This document shows positions 8,404 to 17,239 of a stretch of 64,000 bases of DNA, in pieces. Origin of the DNA: Sphaerobacteraceae bacterium (GTDB lineage: Bacteria > Chloroflexota > Chloroflexia > Thermomicrobiales > Thermomicrobiaceae); assembly GCA_007695115.1 (NCBI GenBank), contig REEK01000132.1, positions 1 through 64,000 on the forward strand, read 5' to 3'. The notes under the pieces are model-generated. The model saw nothing but the letters and a program-made list of their open reading frames with translations. It searched no databases and was not told the DNA's origin. The translations under genes and the position numbers were made by a program. Positions within the stretch are counted from its first letter, which is position 1, and the number at the start of each line of letters is the position of its first letter.

Positions 8404-10041
8404 TCAGATCAACCCCGTCTCGGCCATCGCACCGACGACGATAATCACGCCGGCGAAGGCAATCGCCAGCGAGCTGAGTACGGGGAGCAATCCAGGAGCA
8501 CGGGTCTCGAACGAAAAGCGTTCGAAGACTGATCGCAGGTAAACCATCATCAGCCCGATGGCGGTCAGAACCGCAGCCAGTCCGATGCTGAACAGCAGGA
8601 CCAGAATCAGCCCGAACTCGAGCCTCCCCAGTGCGATGGCGCCAAGGAGCAAGACCAGCGCGGACGGGCAGGGAACCATTCCACCACTGACACCGAGCGC
8701 GAGGAGGCTGCGCCACGTCACATCGCTGCCGTCTGCTCCAGGCGGCAGGTGGCTGTGTCCATGATGACCGTGGCCATGATCATGGCCGTGCGAATGCCCG
8801 TGATCATGGTCGTGGCTATGTGAGTGACCGTGCTCGTGGTCATGGTCATGGCCGTGATCATGGTGATGGTCATGGCCGTGATCATGGTGATGGTGATCGT
8901 GTGAATGTCCGTGATCATGACCATGATGGTGATGCCCATGATCGTCAGCGATGCCGGTGGTCTGGTAGGCACGATACCGCCGGTAGCCAATACTCAAGCC
9001 GATCAGGATCACCAGAACGCCAGACAGCATACTGAGATAGGGGAACACCGTCTCCGGCAAGATGAGGTGAGACAGCGTCAGAGCAACGATACCGAGCGCA
9101 AAAATCCCCGCCGTATGCGTGGCAGTCACCGTCAGTCCGAGGAAGATTGCATGCTTCGGAGTGCCGCGACTCCCGACCAGATAAGCTCCGACAATGGCTT
9201 TGCCATGCCCGGGGGAAAGGGCATGAACCGCGCCCCAGGCGAACGCACCCAGCATGGTCAGCAACACCGCTACACTGGATCCGCTCTCCAGATCCACCAG
9301 TCGCTCGGTTGAGTTCATCAGCCGCTGCAGCGTGCCGACAGCACTGTCCTCTCGCTCGACGAGCGCACCGGGCGACTCCTCAGCATCATCCGACGCTGGC
9401 GAAAGCGTGAAATCGACGTCGTAGATCTGCAGCGCCTCTTCTTCAGTCACGTCCGGATAGTCCAGGAGCTCCTCGGTGACAGTAGCCCGGAGCGCATCGG
9501 TTTCGGTTACCGCGATCTCGTCACCGGCCGGCATAACGACTTCGTGCCAGCCCAGACGCCCGGGGAAATTGCGAACCACGTATCGACCGGTCACGTCGTC
9601 GTCGATCGTCGCCGGCAGATCGCCAGTGGCGGTGACTTCGACCCGCAGGAGTTCAAAACCCCAGTTTCCTTCATGAAACCAGGCGTCACTGTCAATCTCC
9701 TGCAACTCGACCCGCTGCTCGGCGATCGTCAGGTCCAGGCCATCCAGGAACTCCGGGACAACGATCTCCAGGTAGGCGTCCAGATCCGCGCCGGCGACAT
9801 CCCACTGATTGGCACCATCGATTTGTCTGATTTGCTCCAGCGTTGATAACTCGGCGAAATCGATGACATAGCGAACCGTGACCGTCTCCTCGGAGAATGT
9901 CAGCTCACTGAAGTGATTGATTGTCAACTCACCGAGTGGGTGAGCAGAAGCTGAGTTCGAACCCGGATGCCCAGAGGGAATTCCCGCCAGCAGCACCAGC
10001 ATCGAGATCACAGCGAGAAGCCGAAGCAGGCGTCGATGAAT
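8404..10041 (-). CDS. NicO-family nickel/cobalt exporter with extracytoplasmic domain and His-rich loop
   Basis: The 545-residue membrane protein has a signal-like N-terminus, an extracytoplasmic region beginning HPLGELTINHFSEL, then the NicO/RcnA-type core with HALSPGHGKAIVGAYLVG and several hydrophobic segments. Between two helices lies a loop with about 37 histidines alternating with Asp, Gly and Ser (coded at about 8750-8945). The second half carries SGGMVPCPSALVLLLGAIAL. The family exports Ni2+/Co2+. The reading frame opens at a TTG at 10083, but its binding site would touch the start; I prefer TTG 10041, which has GGAG six bases upstream. No metal-responsive regulator is adjacent. Confidence 0.85.
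   Translation of the reverse strand: MHRRLLRLLAVISMLVLLAGIPSGHPGSNSASAHPLGELTINHFSELTFSEETVTVRYVIDFAELSTLEQIRQIDGANQWDVAGADLDAYLEIVVPEFLDGLDLTIAEQRVELQEIDSDAWFHEGNWGFELLRVEVTATGDLPATIDDDVTGRYVVRNFPGRLGWHEVVMPAGDEIAVTETDALRATVTEELLDYPDVTEEEALQIYDVDFTLSPASDDAEESPGALVEREDSAVGTLQRLMNSTERLVDLESGSSVAVLLTMLGAFAWGAVHALSPGHGKAIVGAYLVGSRGTPKHAIFLGLTVTATHTAGIFALGIVALTLSHLILPETVFPYLSMLSGVLVILIGLSIGYRRYRAYQTTGIADDHGHHHHGHDHGHSHDHHHHDHGHDHHHDHGHDHDHEHGHSHSHDHDHGHSHGHDHGHGHHGHSHLPPGADGSDVTWRSLLALGVSGGMVPCPSALVLLLGAIALGRLEFGLILVLLFSIGLAAVLTAIGLMMVYLRSVFERFSFETRAPGLLPVLSSLAIAFAGVIIVVGAMAETGLI
8750..8945. repeat. Low-complexity tandem coding repeat for the His-rich loop
   Basis: Short degenerate units built on CATGATCATGGC / GTGATGGTCATGGC are iterated inside the NicO gene and encode alternating His and Asp/Gly/Ser. 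This is coding low complexity, with no spacer structure of a CRISPR array. Copy number is likely to vary between strains. Confidence 0.8.
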
Positions 10042-10236
10042 CAAAAGTGAAGCTCCATTAGCTATGGATAGACGAAACCTCAATCTCCTGGATTTTACCG
10101 TCCGGGTTGGCAGAATTCAGCGAACCCAGGCAGCGATGCGTAACAACTGGCACAGCGTTTGCGTTCATGAGAAGTTATCGTCGCACTCTTCCCCCAACTC
10201 GGGGAATGCGGAATTCAGAAACGGAGCGCAGACACT

Positions 10237-10914
10237 ATGGATCTTGAACTTGGAAAAGAAGTCTACGCAAGTGATGGCGAAAAGGTCGGTGAAGTCGAAC
10301 GACTTATCGTCGATGCCGACGCGAAAGTGGTTCGCGAATTCCTGATCAAAGAAGGTACGTTCCTCAGCACTGATCGGGTTGTCGACATTGAGCTGGTGGC
10401 ACGGATCGATGAAGACGGCGTTCATCTGAACGTCTCGTCGGATAGTATCGATTCACTCCCGGCGTTTGTCGAAGGAAGCTACACGGCACCAGCGGACCAC
10501 GAGTTGAGCGAGATGCCGCATACGTGGATCGGCGCCGCCGGTGGTGCTGGTGGCGGACCACTCCTCTGGGGTCCAGCCGGCCCCGGACGTGGCGAACCAG
10601 GACAGGGTTCGATGTTCGAGCCGGGAACCGTCCCTGGTGGAGAGTCGGCACCCGAGTCGCCGATCGATGACACCGGGGTCGTCATCGAAGAAGGCACCCA
10701 GGTGATCGATGTCAACGACGAATCCGCCGGAACAGTAGCCGAAGTCCACTACGACACGATCGGTCGGATCTCTGGCTTTCTGATCAAGTCGGGGACACTG
10801 TTCTCGACCGAAATCAAAATTCCAATGAAATGGGTCGATTCGATGCAGCCGGATGCGGTCCGTCTGGCAGTGACTGCCGAGGAGGCCGAACAGGCTGGCA
10901 AGGTAGAAGACTAG
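10237..10914 (+). CDS. Double PRC-barrel domain protein
   Basis: The 225-residue cytosolic protein has two PRC-barrel domains. The first (residues about 1-85) starts LELGKEVYASDGEKVGEVERLIVDA. The second (about 150-225) has GTQVIDVNDESAGTVAEVHYD and GFLIKSGTLFSTEIKIPMKWV. They are joined by a Gly/Pro-rich linker. PRC barrels occur in photosynthetic reaction-centre H subunit, RimM, and many stress proteins; no enzymatic role can be assigned. The start is ATG 10237 with GGAG ten bases upstream. The gene is monocistronic and ends at a strong convergent hairpin. Confidence 0.85.
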   Translation: MDLELGKEVYASDGEKVGEVERLIVDADAKVVREFLIKEGTFLSTDRVVDIELVARIDEDGVHLNVSSDSIDSLPAFVEGSYTAPADHELSEMPHTWIGAAGGAGGGPLLWGPAGPGRGEPGQGSMFEPGTVPGGESAPESPIDDTGVVIEEGTQVIDVNDESAGTVAEVHYDTIGRISGFLIKSGTLFSTEIKIPMKWVDSMQPDAVRLAVTAEEAEQAGKVED

Positions 10915-10950
10915 TCGACGTCGACGTACCATATCCTCGATAGACAAATT

Positions 10951-10980
10951 CGGGCGGCCCATAATGGGCCGCCCGTTTGC
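10951..10980. terminator. Convergent terminator hairpin
   Basis: An 11-base perfect stem (CGGGCGGCCCA and complement, 10951-10975) with a three-base loop is followed by TTTGCTGTTT on the + strand. It separates the PRC-barrel gene from the end of the enolase-superfamily gene. Confidence 0.85.
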
Positions 10981-10998
10981 TGTTTGGCTTGGGGCAGA

Positions 10999-12171
10999 CT
11001 ATATACCCTCTCCGAAGTAGGTGGTGCCTTCTTTGAGATGAGCGCGAGCGACATCTTCGTTGAGTGTCAACCCGTGGCCCGGCTTGTCGTTGAGGTGAAT
11101 GAATCCGTCCTGGATTACTGGTTCGTTGACCAGTGTCTCCCACCACTTCACGTCGTAGGCGTGATACTCCATGACAAGGAAGTTCGACATCGAGGCGCAG
11201 ACGTGCGCCGCCGCCACGGTGCCGATCGGGCTTGAGACATTGTGTGGGGCAATCGGAATGTAGTAGACATCCGCCCAGTCAGCGACCTTCTTGGCCTCCA
11301 GCAGACCACCCATCTTCGGAATATCCGGGGCGATGATATCGGCCGCGTGCATCTCGATGAGTTCCTGATAGCCGTGCTTGCGGTAGCGATTCTCACCAGT
11401 ACAGATCGGCGTCCGTGTGTTGTTGGTCACCCGCGCCTGAGCCTTGATGTTTTCCGGCGGGACCGGATCTTCCAGCCACATCAGGTTGTACTTCTCGAGA
11501 TCCTGAGCCAGCAGCGTGACGTCGTGCGTGGTGTAGCGCCAGTGACAGTCCATCGCCAGCATGATATCCGGGCCGACTTCTTCCCGAACGGCAGCACAAA
11601 GTGACTCCATGTACTCCCGCTGGCTTGGCGGGATCGTCCGGTTGTACGGCTCGAATTTGTGATGGCGCCCCAAGTCTTCGTCGACCCACAGCTTTCGTCG
11701 CTCGTCATTCTGCTGATCGAGATCGAACTTGATCGCGGTGAACCCGGCATCAACAACTTCCCGGGCCTTTTTCGCATAGGCTTCCGGGGTGTACTCATCA
11801 CCGGCATGGCAGTCGGCATAGATTCTGATCTTGTCCCGGAACCGTCCACCGAACAGGGTGGAGATCGGTGTATTCAGTGCATTGCCCACGAGATCCCAGA
11901 GGGCAAGCTCAATCCCGCTAATCGCGGTAACCGTTGCCCCACCGATCGAGCCGGCACCGGACATGCCCCGGATCATCTTTTCGTACAACATACCGACATT
12001 GATCGGGTTTTCACCGATAATGAGCGGTTTGCACTTGTGCACCAGCTCGTTGACACCGACACCCCAATAGGCTTCGCCGAGACCGGTCACCCCTTCATCC
12101 GTGACGATCTTGACCAGTACCCAATCGAAGTTCCCGGTTATTACTGCTGTCTGAACGTCCGTGATCTTCAC
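10999..12171 (-). CDS. Enolase-superfamily sugar-acid dehydratase (mandelate racemase type)
   Basis: The 390-residue protein has the mandelate-racemase layout. The capping domain begins VKITDVQTAV. Metal ligands are Asp208 (LAMDCHW), Glu234 (WLEDPVPPE) and Glu260 (TGENRY), with catalytic-type His210 and His310 (IAPHN). The spacing is that of galactonate/gluconate-type acid-sugar dehydratases. GTG 12171 is chosen because family members start at VKITDV and GGGAAGGGAAG precedes it; an ATG 11 codons upstream is less likely. It is the last gene after the ABC importer, so it probably dehydrates the imported sugar acid (or a derivative) to a 2-keto-3-deoxy acid. The precise substrate is not readable. 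Confidence 0.85.
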   Translation of the reverse strand: MKITDVQTAVITGNFDWVLVKIVTDEGVTGLGEAYWGVGVNELVHKCKPLIIGENPINVGMLYEKMIRGMSGAGSIGGATVTAISGIELALWDLVGNALNTPISTLFGGRFRDKIRIYADCHAGDEYTPEAYAKKAREVVDAGFTAIKFDLDQQNDERRKLWVDEDLGRHHKFEPYNRTIPPSQREYMESLCAAVREEVGPDIMLAMDCHWRYTTHDVTLLAQDLEKYNLMWLEDPVPPENIKAQARVTNNTRTPICTGENRYRKHGYQELIEMHAADIIAPDIPKMGGLLEAKKVADWADVYYIPIAPHNVSSPIGTVAAAHVCASMSNFLVMEYHAYDVKWWETLVNEPVIQDGFIHLNDKPGHGLTLNEDVARAHLKEGTTYFGEGI

Positions 12172-12210
12172 GGATTCTTCCCTTCCCGGCGCGTCCCGCG
12201 CCATGAATCA

Positions 12211-12233
12211 GGGCAACCGGGTTGCGGTTGCCC
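12211..12233 (-). terminator. Small intercistronic stem-loop
   Basis: GGGCAACC and GGTTGCCC form an 8-base stem around a seven-base loop between the ATPase gene and the downstream dehydratase. It lacks a U-tract, so it is more likely a processing or attenuation element than a full stop. Confidence 0.5.
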
Positions 12234-12277
12234 TGCATGAATTCGTCGGTTCACGCTTCGCTCCGAAACCCTGATGA

Positions 12278-13423
12278 TCAGGCGGGTTGAAGCGTCTTCT
12301 TGCCATGGATCGACTGGCTGTTCAGGCCATCCTCACGAAGCACCTCTTCGGTCGCTTCATCGAAGATATGAATCCGATCATCTTCGAGGTCCACCCAGAT
12401 CGGATCATCAGGCTCTGCCCGGAAGAACGGATCAGTGATTGCCACGTAGATCTGATCACCGATTGTAATATGAACGAATGTTGTGTCACCGGTTGGCTCA
12501 ACCGTGTAGACACTGCCTGGAATCATGCCGGGATGTTCCTCCCGTGACAGAATCAGATTTGCCGGACGGGCTCCGATGATGATCCGGCCACTGGTGCAGT
12601 GACTTGCCTTCTGTGCGTTCGCGGGTGTCAGCGGATACACCCATCCCGGATCGCCCTTCACGCTGGTCACGCCGTTTTCGGTTGAGATTTCTCCATGCAG
12701 GAAGTTCATCGCCGGACTTCCGATGAAACCAGCCACAAAGAGGTTGGCCGGATCATAGAAGATCTCCTCCGGCGGTCCGTACTGCTGGACTCGACCATCG
12801 CTCATGACCGCGATATTGTCTGCCATCGTCATGGCTTCGAGCTGATCGTGGGTCACGTAGATCATCGTGGCATTCAGCGTCTGATGAAAACGCTTCAACT
12901 CGGCTCGCATCTGCACGCGAAGTTTGGCGTCCAGGTTGGACAGTGGCTCATCCATAAGGAAGGCTCTCGGATTACGCACCAGCGCCCGTCCCAGCGCAAC
13001 ACGCTGCTGCTGACCACCGGACAGCTCTCGCGGGAGTCGATCCAGAAGATGGGTGATCGAGAGCATCTCCGCAGTCTTCCTGACCCGCTCGTCGATAGCG
13101 TTCTTCGGCGTCTTGCGCATCTGCAGCGGGAAGGCCAGATTGTTGTAGACCGTTTTTGTTGGATACAAGGCATAGTTCTGGAACACCATCGCGATGTCAC
13201 GATCTTTCGGGTCCAGATCAGTCACATCCCGATCGCCGATCCAGATCTCACCGTCGGAGAGATCGATCAGACCGGCGATCAGATTCAGCGTAGTGGTTTT
13301 GCCGCACCCGGAAGGTCCGAGCAGCGCGACAAAATCACCGTCCTTGATCGTGAGGTTGACATCGTCCACCGCAAGGACGTCGTCGTAGTACTTGATCAGT
13401 CCATCGAGTCGAACTTCTGCCAT
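12278..13423 (-). CDS. Carbohydrate ABC transporter ATP-binding protein (MalK/UgpC type)
   Basis: The 381-residue ATPase energises the importer encoded by the two upstream permease genes. Walker A is GPSGCGKTTT, the signature motif LSGGQQQRVALGRAL, Walker B RAFLMDEPLSNLDA, and the switch histidine lies in YVTHDQLEAMT. The C-terminal 140 residues form the TOBE-type regulatory domain of the MalK/UgpC/MsmK group (PANLILSREE region). The start is ATG 13423. It is 63 bases after the MalG-type permease and 106 bases before the dehydratase, all on one strand. Such ATPases are often shared between several importers. Confidence 0.93.
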   Translation of the reverse strand: MAEVRLDGLIKYYDDVLAVDDVNLTIKDGDFVALLGPSGCGKTTTLNLIAGLIDLSDGEIWIGDRDVTDLDPKDRDIAMVFQNYALYPTKTVYNNLAFPLQMRKTPKNAIDERVRKTAEMLSITHLLDRLPRELSGGQQQRVALGRALVRNPRAFLMDEPLSNLDAKLRVQMRAELKRFHQTLNATMIYVTHDQLEAMTMADNIAVMSDGRVQQYGPPEEIFYDPANLFVAGFIGSPAMNFLHGEISTENGVTSVKGDPGWVYPLTPANAQKASHCTSGRIIIGARPANLILSREEHPGMIPGSVYTVEPTGDTTFVHITIGDQIYVAITDPFFRAEPDDPIWVDLEDDRIHIFDEATEEVLREDGLNSQSIHGKKTLQPA

Positions 13424-13486
13424 GCTTACACTCTCCGGTTCACATCAATTCCGTCTGGGTCGCTCGATCGATCAGCCAGTTCAGGA

Positions 13487-14392
13487 TCAGGACTTGACCG
13501 CCCCTTCGGTGAGCGCCTGGATGAAGAAGCGCTGCAACACCAGGAAGATGATCACCACCGGGATACTCATGACGAACGACGCCGCCATCAGACCCGGCCA
13601 GTTGGTCACGAACTCATCGAAGAACCGCTGCAATCCAACCGGCAGCGTCAGCAGATTGCGACTGCTGAGGAACGTCAGAGCATAGACGTATTCGTTCCAG
13701 GCGATGATGAACGCGTAGATGGCCGTCGCGATAATGCCAGGCGTCGAAAGCGGCATGATAATGCGGATGAACGCCTGGAACCGTGAGGCGCCATCGATCC
13801 GGGCCGCATACTCCAGCTCCGTCGGGATATTGTCGTAGAACCCCTTCAGCAGCCAGATCGCCAGCGGCAGACCAAACGTCAGGTACGTAATGATCAGCGC
13901 CAGGTGCGTATCGATCAGCCCGAAGGTCCGCATCATGATGAACAGCGGAATCAGGAAGACGATCGCCGGGAACATATTACGGATCAGCACCGCAATGAAG
14001 AATCCCTGCCGTCCCGGAAAGCGGAACTTGGAGAACGCGTACCCTGCTGGCACAGCGATCGCCACCGCAGCGAGCGTTGTCATCGTGGATACGAAGATCG
14101 AGTTCCAGAAGTAACGAAGGAACTCCTGGCCCACCTCACTGCCAGGTGAGAGCAACCGGATGTAGTGCTCGAACGTAATGTTGCTCGGAATCCATTCCGG
14201 TGGCAACTGAAGCGCAGCAAACTGCGTCTTCAAGGATGTAGAGAGCATCCACGCCATTGGAACCAGACTGAACAACAACAGCAGAATCAGCGTAAACCAG
14301 GCCAGTACGTCGGACATTCGAATCTGGCGTTTCGGTTTTCTGCGTCGTGCACGCTCACGCCGCTCTTCAACGGACGTTGCATTAGATGCCAC
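13487..14392 (-). CDS. ABC sugar permease, MalG type
   Basis: The 301-residue integral membrane protein has about six transmembrane segments and the permease EAA loop YAARIDGASRFQAFIRIIMP, the contact site for the ATPase. It is the partner of the MalF-type permease. It starts at GTG 14392, which shares one base with the stop of the preceding permease (TAGTG), so translation is coupled; GGAGA lies six bases upstream. The N-terminus is strongly basic (ERRERARRRKPKRQ), as expected for the cytoplasmic side. Confidence 0.93.
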   Translation of the reverse strand: MASNATSVEERRERARRRKPKRQIRMSDVLAWFTLILLLLFSLVPMAWMLSTSLKTQFAALQLPPEWIPSNITFEHYIRLLSPGSEVGQEFLRYFWNSIFVSTMTTLAAVAIAVPAGYAFSKFRFPGRQGFFIAVLIRNMFPAIVFLIPLFIMMRTFGLIDTHLALIITYLTFGLPLAIWLLKGFYDNIPTELEYAARIDGASRFQAFIRIIMPLSTPGIIATAIYAFIIAWNEYVYALTFLSSRNLLTLPVGLQRFFDEFVTNWPGLMAASFVMSIPVVIIFLVLQRFFIQALTEGAVKS

Positions 14393-15345
14393 TATCGTCT
14401 CCGATCATCGCCGGCGGTCATCGCCTTGACGTAGAAATAGGCCATCGACATCATGATGATGAACAGGATGACTGAGAACGCTGATGCGATTCCGAACCGG
14501 AGTGACCGGAATGCGAGTGCATAGACCTCAGTGATCCAGATGTGCGTTGAACTTGCAGGGCCGCCACCTGTCATGATCCACGGCAACGTAAAGTGGTTGA
14601 GGTTCATCACGATGGTCAACAGCAGCGTAATAATGATGACGCCCTTGAGGTGCGGCAATGTCACATGACGGAATTGTGCCCAGGTACTGGCTCCATCGAT
14701 CTTTGCCGCCCGGAGCAAGTGCTCTGGTACCGTCTGCAGACCCGCAAGCATCATGATCATGATGAACGGGAAATCTTTCCAGACATTGACCAGAATCAAT
14801 GCCGGCATAGCCCAGGTAGTGGAGTCGAGGATTACCAGCGGAGACGAGATGATTCCGAGGTCCATCAACATACCGCTAACCAGGCCGTAATCACTGTGGA
14901 AGATCCACACCCAGATGTATGCAGTCGCGACATGACTGATCACCCAGGGTATGAGGAAAATACCCCGAACCAGCCCTCGACCGATAAACTCCCGCTGCGC
15001 CACCAGAGCAGCAGCCGTTCCGATGATGAATGCCAGGATGGTGGACACAATAGTCCAGTACATCGTGTTCTGGGTAATCATCCAGAATCGCTCTGCGGTG
15101 ATGATCGAGGTGTAATTTGTCAGTCCGTTCCACACATTTTCACCGGCAGTCGGTGTGGAATAGAACGACAAATAGATGGTATAGGCAATCGGATAGGCAA
15201 TAACAAAAAACATCGCCAGCAATGCCGGCATAATGTAGGTGTAGTCCGCCCATTGCCTGTATGCCCGCTGGAAGACGTTCTTCGGCTCGCGTCTGTTTCG
15301 AGTGGCAACCTGCCCTGTTGCCTGTTGCGGTGCTGAAACGGCCAT
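14392..15345 (-). CDS. ABC sugar permease, MalF/UgpA type
   Basis: The 317-residue permease has a cytoplasmic basic N-terminus, six predicted transmembrane helices and the EAA motif LRAAKIDGASTWAQFRHVTLP. It forms the translocation pore with the MalG-type permease. Start ATG 15345. It follows the binding-protein gene after a strong stem-loop (15413-15443), a layout that normally keeps permease expression lower than that of the binding protein. Its stop overlaps the next start by one base. Confidence 0.93.
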   Translation of the reverse strand: MAVSAPQQATGQVATRNRREPKNVFQRAYRQWADYTYIMPALLAMFFVIAYPIAYTIYLSFYSTPTAGENVWNGLTNYTSIITAERFWMITQNTMYWTIVSTILAFIIGTAAALVAQREFIGRGLVRGIFLIPWVISHVATAYIWVWIFHSDYGLVSGMLMDLGIISSPLVILDSTTWAMPALILVNVWKDFPFIMIMMLAGLQTVPEHLLRAAKIDGASTWAQFRHVTLPHLKGVIIITLLLTIVMNLNHFTLPWIMTGGGPASSTHIWITEVYALAFRSLRFGIASAFSVILFIIMMSMAYFYVKAMTAGDDRRR

Positions 15346-15412
15346 AAGCGCGGCTCCGTTTACTCCCGGTACATATGACTGGCGGGCACCGTTGCCCGCA
15401 CACTAAAGCGTG

Positions 15413-15443
15413 GGGCGGGCTGCGGAAATCCCGCAGCCCGCCC
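15413..15443 (-). terminator. Intercistronic stem-loop after the binding-protein gene
   Basis: A 13-base GC-rich stem (GGGCGGGCTGCGG and complement) with a five-base loop lies directly after the solute-binding protein stop. A second smaller stem follows at 15382-15399. No U-tract is seen, so partial termination or RNA stabilisation of the upstream message is the likely role. Confidence 0.7.
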
Positions 15444-15453
15444 GGGTCGTCTC

Positions 15454-17118
15454 TTAGTAGCCTTCTCGTCCACCGATGATGTCTTCGACCTCGTCGGCAG
15501 CCTGTTCTGCTGCCTCGTCAACCGTCATCTGCTCGGTCAGAACGTTCTGCAACATTTCCGGGATCGTGATGTTCATGATCTCGGTAGCTTCCGGGATGAC
15601 CGGGAACGGAATACCGAACGGGAGCATGGAACTGGCAACCTCCAGGAAGGCGATCTCATCCAGGCGCTCCTGCATCCAGTGGGTGCGGAAGCCACCCAGG
15701 TGACCCGGGTTCGATCCGGCCCAGGCCATCTTGATCGACCACTCCGGCGCGCACTGGAAGGCGATCAACGCCCGTGCAGCATCCCAGTCCAGGTCGTGAT
15801 CCGAAAACTCATCCTTGAAGATGTGAACGTTGGATCCACCAAACACAACCGCACGTCGTGCCGGACCTTCTGGAATCAGCGCATAGCCAATGTTGTCGAC
15901 AACCTGCTGTGCCAATTCCTGCTCTTCGCCAGTGGCATTATCTGCACGATCGACCATAGCTGCGTACTCAGCAGGATGACCGATATACATACCAAGCTGT
16001 CCACCGATGAACAGGTCAGTGTTGGCCGTGTTGTCGTTGGTCAGGGCACCAGTTGGAACTGACTGATCACGGACGTACATGTCGTAATACGCCTGCAACG
16101 CAGCCTTGGCTCCATCGCTGCGGAGCAGTGACTCCTGGTACTCCGGGCCATCCTCAGCCTCATCGAGCGCGCTGCCACCATAGGCCCACAGGGTTGGCAT
16201 GAAGCGGAACGGAGTGTTGCCATGGTTGACGCGAGCCACCATACCGAAGCCGTGCGCACCAGTCTCTTCACTGATGATTCGGGAATATTCGACAACATCG
16301 TCCCATGTCTCCGGCGGGGCATCCGGATCCAGACCGGCATCCTCGAACAACTGCTTGTTGTAAATCAGTGCCATGGTCTCGTTGTTGGTCGGAATTCCGT
16401 AGAGTCTGCCCTCCCACATACAGGACTGCAGCGCACCAGGCCAGAAGTCAGATTCCGAGAACCCAAAGTCCTCGAGATTGATTTCCTCGAGCATGCCGCG
16501 AGCCGCGAATTCAACGCCCCACAGAATCGGCATACGGGCAACGTTTGGCGCAGCGTTTCCGAACGCGGCAGTTCGAACCTGGTCGAGCATGTCGCCGTAA
16601 GTGTGGCTCTGAACGCTATCGCCAACTTCCAGCGGAATGCCTGGATACGTTTCGGCCCATGCTTCCCAGAACTCCTCATCGAAATCCCATGTGACCTGTG
16701 GTGAGGCCTCGGTTGGGCCAATGTAGGAAAAGGTTACCGATCCCTCGTAGTCCAGCGGAACAATACCGGCGCAGAACTCTGCCGTATCAAAGTCCATCGT
16801 TCCGGCGATCTCTTCGATGTACTCAGGGCTCCACTGTGAGACGTCGACGGTCATGTCCTCTTCGTCGGCATCATGATCGTCGTCTGGCTCTTCTTCTTCT
16901 TCCTCTTCCTCTTCTTCCTCTTCCTCGACCTCTTCTTCTTCGTCATCAGTTTCTGGCTCGGCTGCTACATCTTCGCCGTCATCGTCATCTTCATCAGCAC
17001 AGGCAGCCAGGAGCGATGCTCCAGCAAGGCCAGCAGTGGCCAGACCAGCGGTTCGCAAAACTGAGCGGCGGCTCATTCGATATCCGAGGGGCAGTGTGAA
17101 ACGAGATTCTTCGGTCAT
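15454..17118 (-). CDS. ABC importer substrate-binding lipoprotein (family 1), Tat-type signal
   Basis: The 554-residue protein has a twin-arginine motif MSRRSVLRTAG and a lipobox LLAAC (lipid Cys40). An extreme acidic linker of about 55 residues follows, with a run of Glu. The ligand-binding domain contains GRLYGIPTNNETMALIYNKQL and PETWDDVVEYS, typical of extracellular solute-binding protein family 1. It is the first gene of the importer operon and lies downstream of the IclR regulator on the same strand. A nearly collinear paralogue, frameshifted, lies at 19776-21430. The sugar-acid substrate is inferred from the dehydratases next to it. Confidence 0.92.
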   Translation of the reverse strand: MTEESRFTLPLGYRMSRRSVLRTAGLATAGLAGASLLAACADEDDDDGEDVAAEPETDDEEEEVEEEEEEEEEEEEEPDDDHDADEEDMTVDVSQWSPEYIEEIAGTMDFDTAEFCAGIVPLDYEGSVTFSYIGPTEASPQVTWDFDEEFWEAWAETYPGIPLEVGDSVQSHTYGDMLDQVRTAAFGNAAPNVARMPILWGVEFAARGMLEEINLEDFGFSESDFWPGALQSCMWEGRLYGIPTNNETMALIYNKQLFEDAGLDPDAPPETWDDVVEYSRIISEETGAHGFGMVARVNHGNTPFRFMPTLWAYGGSALDEAEDGPEYQESLLRSDGAKAALQAYYDMYVRDQSVPTGALTNDNTANTDLFIGGQLGMYIGHPAEYAAMVDRADNATGEEQELAQQVVDNIGYALIPEGPARRAVVFGGSNVHIFKDEFSDHDLDWDAARALIAFQCAPEWSIKMAWAGSNPGHLGGFRTHWMQERLDEIAFLEVASSMLPFGIPFPVIPEATEIMNITIPEMLQNVLTEQMTVDEAAEQAADEVEDIIGGREGY

Positions 17119-17239
17119 TCTTTTCTCTCCTCAATCAGCACGTCATTGTGAGACACTTGCGTTCATGGCGTAGTCCGATCCGGTGCCACATCGTTCTCCG
17201 GTTCAGACATTGGCTATTGCGTAAGACTTACCTCCTTCA

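Noticed and set aside
8750-8945. Possible CRISPR or other direct-repeat array
   Set aside because: The repeats are 6-14 bases, degenerate, in frame and encode the His-rich loop of the NicO protein; there are no spacers.
12695-13786. A 363-codon open frame on the plus strand
   Set aside because: It is antisense to the ATPase gene and runs into the permease gene; no homology-like motifs.
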